From NCBI RefSeq assembly GCF_004359215.1, contig NC_090617.1, positions 4,614,277 through 4,678,276 on the forward strand: DNA of 64,000 nt, in the 5' to 3' direction. Shown here piece after piece: positions 56,626-64,000 of this stretch; position 1 is the first letter of the stretch; each line of letters opens with the position of its first letter. The position numbers were made by a program, and so were the translations under genes. A model generated the notes under the pieces. That model saw only the letters and a program-made list of their open reading frames with translations, was not told the DNA's origin and ran no database searches. This DNA comes from Bremia lactucae. Taxonomy: Eukaryota; Oomycota; Peronosporomycetes; Peronosporales; Peronosporaceae.

Positions 56626-58614
56626 ATGACCGCGAACGATGCCTCCTCGAGCATGCGACAGCGAAAGTCACGTGGGCGTGCAAAGCCGACATCCCCAAAG
56701 GCCTTGGCTAATGAGGCTGTCGCCAAGGCAATGACGTCCAGCAAAGACGAACAGTCGGAGACGAAAGAGACGTTCCAGGAGGCCGCGCACGCGTTGGGCC
56801 GAACGCCAAGCTGGCAAGCGCGAGCCGCCAACCACGTAGTAAAGAAGCGCATCTACTCCATACTCGCGGGGATTATCATTGGCATTCTGGCCGTAACAAG
56901 CTTCCAGCGCTTCTACCTCGAGAAGCCTCTCATAAGTGAAGATTCGCTCCTCATGGTCCGTGAAATGTATGACAACTTTAATTGGTCCACGTTAGACACG
57001 CGTCCAACCATTCTCGGCGCTGTGGAAAAGCGACCAGGTCTTCAATTATTTCAAGAAGAGAACGTGACTGCTTACTCGCCGGTTGTATTAATCCCTGGCT
57101 TTACATCCACGGGTCTCGAGATCTGGAACGGCAGTGCATGCAGTAAAGCTTACTTTCGACAACGTATGTGGGGCACATCACGCATGTTGCAGCAGTTTAT
57201 GTTAAATCAAAAGTGCTGGCTACAGCACATGATGCTCAATCGATCCACTGGCATGGATCCCGACGGGATTAAGCTCCGTGCAGCCAAGGGACTCGAAGCA
57301 GCGGATTATTTAATCGGTGGTTTCTGGGTCTGGGGCAAATTGGTCGAAAATCTCGCTGAGATCGGATACGACAGTAACAATCTCTACATGGCTGCCTACG
57401 ACTGGCGCCTGATGCCTCATTTACTTGAAAAACGCGACGGGTACTTTACGAAACTCAAGTATACGATTGAAATGGCTCGAAAAGCAGCAAATGGCCGCAA
57501 AGTCATGGTCGTAACGCATTCATATGCGACTCAAGTAATTTTTCACTTTCTTAAATGGGTTGAAAGTGACAAGGGAGGAAAAGGAGGAGACCAGTGGGTT
57601 GAGACCAATATGGATGCATTAGTGAACATTGCGGGGCCAATGTTGGGGGTTGTCAAGACTATTAGTGCCTTGATGTCAGGGGAAATGAAAGACACTGCGG
57701 AATTAGGAGGATTGTCCAAGTTTCTAGGGTATTTCTTTAGTATTCCAGCACGAACAAAGCTCGCACGATCGTGGTCCAGTATCTCGACTATGCTGCCAAT
57801 AGGTGGAGATCGAATCTGGGGCACAGCTGAATCGGCTCCAGATGATATTGTCGCAGCGTCCCCTTTATCAACAGTCACGAAAACGCCCGTAGGTCTGACT
57901 AAGGTGGAGGCGCACGTGGCTCGCTTTGGTTCGCATGGCCAAGTCGTTCGGTTTGTCAACTTGACACATGAAAACGTGACAATTGGTGGCGTCCAGAAGC
58001 TCTTAGACGAACTTGATCCGTACCTCGACAAGTTTCGATCTTGGCTTAGTACCGAGATCGCAGAGGATCCGTCATTGCCAGAGTACGACCACTACAAGTA
58101 CTGGACTAACCCATTAACCGCGACGTTACCAAAAGCTCCGAGTTTGAAAATCTTTTGCTTCTATGGAGTCGGGAAGCCTGTGGAACGAGGCTATACGTAT
58201 GGAGCTAATCCTATGGACAAGAATAACGTGACGGTGAATGGACAGCGCGTGGCGCCGTTTTTGTTTAATACAGACGTAGATGATCTGCCGTATGTCAAGG
58301 GAGGGATCCGCTACTCGGATGGAGACGGCACGGTACCACTGATCTCGTTAGGACTCATGTGTGCTAGTGGCTGGCGTACAGACAAGTTTAATCCTGGCCA
58401 TGCTGATGTACGTGTTCGAGAGTACCGCCATAACCCCGTTTCAATGCTCTATGACGCACGTGGTGGACCCGAGACGGCCGATCATGTCGATATTATGGGC
58501 AATCACGCCCTTATTCGAGACGTGCTTCTTGTTTCCGCGCGTGTGTACGACCGTGTTCCGGAGAACATTACGTCAAGTATCAAGGACATTGCTCAACGAG
58601 TGGGCGAGCTCTAA
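56626..58614 (+). CDS. Phospholipid:diacylglycerol acyltransferase (LCAT family)
   Basis: 662 residues, single exon, ATG start. A basic cytosolic N-terminus (1-73) is followed by one membrane span (~76-95, IYSILAGIIIGILAV), then a large lumenal LCAT domain. Motifs: VVLIPGFTSTGLEIWNG (~153, oxyanion/lid region), YDWRLMP (~258), the nucleophile elbow VVTHSYATQ with Ser299 (Gly after Ser replaced by Tyr), IAGPMLGVVK, SDGDGTVPL with Asp567, and ADHVDIMGNH with His620, giving the Ser-Asp-His triad. Architecture matches fungal and plant PDAT, which moves an acyl chain from a phospholipid to diacylglycerol to make triacylglycerol in the ER. It is convergent with the next gene (139 bp between stops). 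Confidence 0.9.
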   Translation: MTANDASSSMRQRKSRGRAKPTSPKALANEAVAKAMTSSKDEQSETKETFQEAAHALGRTPSWQARAANHVVKKRIYSILAGIIIGILAVTSFQRFYLEKPLISEDSLLMVREMYDNFNWSTLDTRPTILGAVEKRPGLQLFQEENVTAYSPVVLIPGFTSTGLEIWNGSACSKAYFRQRMWGTSRMLQQFMLNQKCWLQHMMLNRSTGMDPDGIKLRAAKGLEAADYLIGGFWVWGKLVENLAEIGYDSNNLYMAAYDWRLMPHLLEKRDGYFTKLKYTIEMARKAANGRKVMVVTHSYATQVIFHFLKWVESDKGGKGGDQWVETNMDALVNIAGPMLGVVKTISALMSGEMKDTAELGGLSKFLGYFFSIPARTKLARSWSSISTMLPIGGDRIWGTAESAPDDIVAASPLSTVTKTPVGLTKVEAHVARFGSHGQVVRFVNLTHENVTIGGVQKLLDELDPYLDKFRSWLSTEIAEDPSLPEYDHYKYWTNPLTATLPKAPSLKIFCFYGVGKPVERGYTYGANPMDKNNVTVNGQRVAPFLFNTDVDDLPYVKGGIRYSDGDGTVPLISLGLMCASGWRTDKFNPGHADVRVREYRHNPVSMLYDARGGPETADHVDIMGNHALIRDVLLVSARVYDRVPENITSSIKDIAQRVGEL

Positions 58615-58753
58615 AGTTGTAATAAGAAAGCGTGAATAGCTCGAATCGGCTTATATCAACGTGCCGTAGGCATGGCGTATTATCTGAATAACGAGGCCCA
58701 GGGTTGCTGCCCTACTGTTAATTGCTTTCAGAGCGTATTTTCTATCAACCATT

Positions 58754-61426
58754 TTATCGACGAAAACGCCCATCACCACCACGTCGAGTACGACGATTGG
58801 GATTATTCATCCCTGCAGGTAGCTGCTCCTGCTGAAATCGTGGTGGTGGTTGGTGGTGGCGTGGCACGAGATCTTGAGGATGCACTGGCCCCTCGTGTTC
58901 TCGAGGTCGACCACGTTGCTGGAAGTCGCCTTGAGGGGGACCATACGGGTCGTACGTAGGATAGGCAGCAGCGTAGCTTTCATGACGCAGAGGGGCCTGC
59001 TGTGACGGAGGAACAAACTGGTGGTGCTGGCGATAAGGAGGACCCTGTTGGGGATTTGGCACTTCCTGATAGTACAGAGCCTCTGTAGGCACACGATGCG
59101 ATTCGCCATACATTGGACCGTCCCGAGGCGCGACGCCAGGACCTGTACCTGCGCCATATCGCGACAAAGAAGGATCATATGGAGGTCGAAAGTCGTCTTC
59201 AGAACCTAGAGGACCTGTGCGTTGCCGTATGGGCAGAGGCTGCGGATGAAAGGCGGCATGTGGCCAAGCCCCACCACCTCGAGAAGGGCCTCCTTGTCCT
59301 ACAAAGCGATCAGTTTCGCCACGAGACTGTGGACCATCTATCGGTCCCGAGAAATACGCACCCGATGACGAGTCAGGACCGTACGCTTGCCGCTCCGGCA
59401 TGGAGCTCGGGCGACCGCTATAGTCATGATACGGCGGTAGACCGTAAGGTTGATGCTGAAAGTGCCGTGGCTGGGAAAGAGCCGGCAATGGCTGCTCATA
59501 CGACGGCATTTGCTGCTCAGGATACTCGAAACGCGATCGTTGCGAGGCCGAAACCGCTGCGATACGACGATTGGATTGTAAAGGCTGAATATCCCACTTG
59601 TTCGAGCGGCCTCGGCCTCCTCGCGCGTCGCGATCGCGTCGACGAGTCGAATTGTGTCCGCGCGCGCCTCCGCGCGAGTCCTGCCGACTACTTGCCGGGC
59701 CACTAGTACCTCGGACCCCACTACTACTACGCGCAGTCGAGTGACTCGACGTTGTCGAGTCTTGACTGTCTCGTCGTTGCCTACGATTTAAAGAAGCCGA
59801 CGAAGAAGACGGCTGGGTCTTCTTGCCAGTAGTTCCTTCCGCACTCGACTGCTGTTCTTCGCGCCACAACGTCTCTGCTTCCAGGATTAATCCTACAATA
59901 GCACGCTACATACAACATCATTTCATTAGCGTCTTCCGCATAAAGAGTCACTGCTCCTTGTCCTTTGTCAAGAGCTTGTTTGTTTAAAGAATATACCTGC
60001 AATTCAATCGCATCGGTGTGTGTCGTTACGACCATTTCTGGAATTTTCATTGTCTCGAGCGAAAACTGTTGCGCTTTTAAAGCACTTGCTCGATCGACAG
60101 CCGAAATTTCAATGAAATGTTGTTGCGACAGTTGACAACGATGCGTAAACTCGCGTCGTTGGTCAAGATGTTGTGTCTTGAGCGCAATAAGGCCACGAGG
60201 ATCCGAGAAGCCATGCTGCATCTCGAGCGCCACGTGACGTGCAAACAATTCACTTCCTTCCTTCATTTGCGTCCCAATGAGCTCTTGCCAACGGTAGAGC
60301 ATCTCGCGATCCCGTTTGCGCTGCTGATTGCAAAGATCCCTGACTTTTTCAAACACAGCGCTGTCGCCAAGCACGTCCGAAAGTCGTTCGAGCAACTCGT
60401 TTTCAATTTCTTTCGGCGTCTCTTTCTCCACGACGCTATCAAATAATAAGTGCGGGCAGCTAGGAATCCACGGGAGCGTCACGGGAACATGCAGAAAAAA
60501 CGCCGTTGCGGTCTCGGTGTCTGTAAGCTTAGCACGCTTCTCACTGCTACTTGTTTGCACGTTTGCAGCGACGCGCTTCCCAAGATCTTTGCTTTCCACT
60601 GCACGAGGTGGGACTTGACCCGTTTTGTCAATGAAAACCACAGTAGGATCGATCAAGGCAACGGCTTTGGTTAAAAGCGTCTGAGGTGGTTGTAAAGACG
60701 TTTGATCCGTGGTCGAAAGCTTTATGGGAGAGCTACTTGAAACGCTACTTCCTCCAGAAATACGTGTCGATGCAAGTCCTTGCGATCCTGGCTGTGGGAA
60801 TTGGTCGGGCATGACCTGGTGCTGTAGCATAGCGAGCGATAATTTGTCATCCACGTGAGTACAGACGAAACCATAGAATTGAGCCCAGATACTTGAATGC
60901 TCGTGCACTGGAATGGTCTGTAAAGCGCGTACAAAGATCTTTCGAGCATTCGAAAATTTCTTTCGTTGGACGCAAAAGTCGGCATATTGAAGCCACAAAG
61001 CTGCATTCGAGCCTGCAATTGGGCAATTTACAGCTCGTTCAAACACTATGGTGGCCTGTTTAAATTGCCGAAGTTCCATTTCAAGAGCCGCGTATTGACG
61101 CCATAGAGCAATGACGGCGGAACTGCCTTTAGCAGCGCTCTTGGGATCGCTCTGCTCTTGAACGGCAGCAATCCACGTTGAAAGTGTATCGTCCACGTCT
61201 TTTCGTGCGTCAGCGACCTTTTCGTACTAGAGAAACACGCACAGAAAGAACATAATGAGCCCAAACAGTTCAAGAGACGTCGGTAGGAATGACTACAGAG
61301 CAAGCAAGGGGGGAAAGAAAAATCATTCTGAAAAGAGCTAATGGCACGCACGTTGCTTGAGTGGATTAGTGCCTTGGCCCGCGCCACGACAACTGGGGCG
61401 TCCCACGTTGGAATGTCGTCCGACAT
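58754..61426 (-). CDS. HAT-repeat protein with RG-rich tail, putative RNA-processing factor (3 exons proposed)
   Basis: Exon 1 is 61426-61352 (ATG, MSDDIPTWDAP). A 125-nt intron (GTGCGT...CTAG) leads to exon 2, 61226-59997, in frame. Exon 2 has half-a-TPR repeats (WRQYAALEMELRQFKQA, WLQYADFCVQRKKFSNARKIF, then IWAQFYGF), a linker and a helical region. Exon 3 (about 59872-58754) is Arg/Gly-rich (SRGGARG, ARGGRGRS), then Pro/Tyr/Gln-rich, ending TRRGGDGRFRR. Exons 2 and 3 are in different frames. The best join I see uses donor CAG/GTATAT at 59996 and acceptor CAGAG at 59873, phase 0, but exon 2 stays open to 59781, so this is unproven. HAT repeats occur in CstF77/Rna14 and splicing factors; which family is unclear. 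Confidence 0.65.
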
Positions 61427-61840
61427 GGAGATTTCTGTCGCGGTTGTTGGCCGGGGAGAGCTCACTGGTCGAAAGTGATGTTTGGTACGTAAAGGTGGAC
61501 TCGCGTTTTAAAAATATTCGTTTGGAGCGACGATTCCCACAGACAATACCTCTGATTGGCTACATCGTTTGTTGTTATCCTAAATATTGAAACAATAATA
61601 CCCTACTCATTTCCTTGCTATTCCTCCCTGCAATTTTAACGAGTCGTGCAATAAAAGCAGCTTTTAAGAACGTAATAAATTCAATTTTACTGAAGAATCT
61701 GCTATCAATGCTCAGAACAAACTCCCTGCAGCCACCAAGTTAGACTTTTAAAGTCATTGATAATTCTTGCGAAGCCATGGAAAAGGCATCGAATGAAATC
61801 GCAAACCACTGAGTGAAAAGACCGACCTAATGGGAGGACT
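61427..61840. other. Intergenic, promoter side of the HAT gene
   Basis: No gene seen. A weak Inr-like TCACTTTCG is on the minus strand near 61470-61480. Confidence 0.35.
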
Positions 61841-62035
61841 CAGATACGACGCGGAGGCGAAATCGCAACGGCGAGGCGGATCGTCAGAAAATCGTCGGTC
61901 AGTTCGGCCCCTGCTCCTTCGAAAGCTTACAAGGTTGTTGCCATAGCTACTCAATGCGTAATGGGGCACTACGACTTGTACTGCTTCAGTACAAGTCCAC
62001 TTCGCACTGCTTCAGTTGCGAGTGGTGCCTCACGT
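61841..62035 (-). repeat. Gypsy remnant: gag nucleocapsid scrap (+) and LTR1 end (-)
   Basis: 61845-61900 resembles the Gly/Arg region after gag in elements A and C (GCGAGGCGGATCGTCAG block). 61959-62035 is the 3' end of LTR1 with the conserved hairpin. It is cut at the single N. Confidence 0.55.
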
Positions 62036-62036
62036 N
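62036..62036. other. Single-N junction
   Basis: One undetermined base joins LTR1 sequence to a repeat of 58738 onward; typical of a scaffolding or gap-closing join. Confidence 0.9.
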
Positions 62037-64000
62037 TTTTCTATCAACCATTTTATCGACGAAAACGCCCATCACCACCACGTCGAGTACGACGATTGGG
62101 ATTATTCATCCCTGCAGGTAGCTGCTCCTGCTGAAATCGTGGTGGTGGTTGGTGGTGGCGTGGCACGAGATCTTGAGGATGCACTGGCCCCTCGTGTTCT
62201 CGAGGTCGACCACGTTGCTGGAAGTCGCCTTGAGGGGGACCATACGGGTCGTACGTAGGATAGGCAGCAGCGTAGCTTTCATGACGCAGAGGGGCCTGCT
62301 GTGACGGAGGAACAAACTGGTGGTGCTGGCGATAAGGAGGACCCTGTTGGGGATTTGGCACTTCCTGATAGTACAGAGCCTCTGTAGGCACACGATGCGA
62401 TTCGCCATACATTGGACCGTCCCGAGGCGCGACGCCAGGACCTGTACCTGCGCCATATCGCGACAAAGAAGGATCATATGGAGGTCGAAAGTCGTCTTCA
62501 GAACCTAGAGGACCTGTGCGTTGCCGTATGGGCAGAGGCTGCGGATGAAAGGCGGCATGTGGCCAAGCCCCACCACCTCGAGAAGGGCCTCCTTGTCCTA
62601 CAAAGCGATCAGTTTCGCCACGAGACTGTGGACCATCTATCGGTCCCGAGAAATACGCACCCGATGACGAGTCAGGACCGTACGCTTGCCGCTCCGGCAT
62701 GGAGCTCGGGCGACCGCTATAGTCATGATACGGCGGTAGACCGTAAGGTTGATGCTGAAAGTGCCGTGGCTGGGAAAGAGCCGGCAATGGCTGCTCATAC
62801 GACGGCATTTGCTGCTCAGGATACTCGAAACGCGATCGTTGCGAGGCCGAAACCGCTGCGATACGACGATTGGATTGTAAAGGCTGAATATCCCACTTGT
62901 TCGAGCGGCCTCGGCCTCCTCGCGCGTCGCGATCGCGTCGACGAGTCGAATTGTGTCCGCGCGCGCCTCCGCGCGAGTCCTGCCGACTACTTGCCGGGCC
63001 ACTAGTACCTCGGACCCCACTACTACTACGCGCAGTCGAGTGACTCGACGTTGTCGAGTCTTGACTGTCTCGTCGTTGCCTACGATTTAAAGAAGCCGAC
63101 GAAGAAGACGGCTGGGTCTTCTTGCCAGTAGTTCCTTCCGCACTCGACTGCTGTTCTTCGCGCCACAACGTCTCTGCTTCCAGGATTAATCCTACAATAG
63201 CACGCTACATACAACATCATTTCATTAGCGTCTTCCGCATAAAGAGTCACTGCTCCTTGTCCTTTGTCAAGAGCTTGTTTGTTTAAAGAATATACCTGCA
63301 ATTCAATCGCATCGGTGTGTGTCGTTACGACCATTTCTGGAATTTTCATTGTCTCGAGCGAAAACTGTTGCGCTTTTAAAGCACTTGCTCGATCGACAGC
63401 CGAAATTTCAATGAAATGTTGTTGCGACAGTTGACAACGATGCGTAAACTCGCGTCGTTGGTCAAGATGTTGTGTCTTGAGCGCAATAAGGCCACGAGGA
63501 TCCGAGAAGCCATGCTGCATCTCGAGCGCCACGTGACGTGCAAACAATTCACTTCCTTCCTTCATTTGCGTCCCAATGAGCTCTTGCCAACGGTAGAGCA
63601 TCTCGCGATCCCGTTTGCGCTGCTGATTGCAAAGATCCCTGACTTTTTCAAACACAGCGCTGTCGCCAAGCACGTCCGAAAGTCGTTCGAGCAACTCGTT
63701 TTCAATTTCTTTCGGCGTCTCTTTCTCCACGACGCTATCAAATAATAAGTGCGGGCAGCTAGGAATCCACGGGAGCGTCACGGGAACATGCAGAAAAAAC
63801 GCCGTTGCGGTCTCGGTGTCTGTAAGCTTAGCACGCTTCTCACTGCTACTTGTTTGCACGTTTGCAGCGACGCGCTTCCCAAGATCTTTGCTTTCCACTG
63901 CACGAGGTGGGACTTGACCCGTTTTGTCAATGAAAACCACAGTAGGATCGATCAAGGCAACGGCTTTGGTTAAAAGCGTCTGAGGTGGTTGTAAAGACGT
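62037..64000. repeat. Direct duplication of 58738-60701
   Basis: It is identical as far as compared (constant offset 3299; every derived frame is the same). It begins abruptly after the N and runs out of the window. Confidence 0.9.
62053..64000 (-). CDS. Second copy of the HAT/RG-rich gene, 5' end beyond the window
   Basis: Exon 3 would be 62053-63171 and exon 2 from 63296 beyond 64000, by the same model as 58754-61426. No difference from the first copy was noticed, which points to an unresolved haplotype overlap or a very recent duplication. Confidence 0.6.

Noticed and set aside
59113..59706. 197-codon plus-strand frame (repeated at 62412-63005)
   Set aside because: It is a mirror of the Arg/Gly/Pro-rich exon on the minus strand; composition explains it.

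Overview
The window looks like part of an oomycete genome, most likely Peronosporales and plausibly a downy mildew. Evidence: single-exon host genes, close matches to the oomycete initiator element just upstream of two genes, a secreted protein of oomycete LPMO type, and dense Ty3/gypsy, Ty1/copia and LINE debris. Species cannot be fixed from sequence alone. Assembly gaps lie at 10230-10971 (742 N), 31933-32032, 35254-35353 and 37997-38096 (100 N each), plus one N at 62036.

Layout. 1-12200: an LTR2-type gypsy 5' end cut by an LTR1-type LTR, a decayed LINE in two opposed pieces, then a minus-strand LTR3-type gypsy element with an antisense ORF at its 3' end. 12569-13480: a host gene for a secreted AA17-like copper LPMO, followed by a long hairpin. 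15276-28180: two LTR1-type gypsy elements and an LTR3-type fragment, scrambled by what looks like one 11.2-kb inversion. 28128-36816: LTR mosaics, copia pieces, and a second copy of the LTR2/LTR1 nest seen at 1-1522. 38097-48690: a decayed LTR3-type element (plus) and an LTR2-type element lacking its RT region (minus). 48900-61430: a host gene island: a large coiled-coil/UVR-motif protein with FGGL-like motifs, mitochondrial HSP60, a PDAT/LCAT-type acyltransferase, and a HAT-repeat/RG-rich putative RNA-processing protein. 62037-64000: an apparently exact repeat of 58738-60701, joined by a single N.

Two properties of the gypsy elements stand out. Members of three LTR families carry an open or once-open reading frame on the opposite strand between pol and the 3' LTR. 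Their internal regions also contain many very short-spaced inverted repeats (up to 26 bp with no loop), far denser than chance. LTR names 1, 2 and 3 are local labels used here, not database families. All homology statements come from reading motifs and aligning copies inside the window by eye; no search was run.
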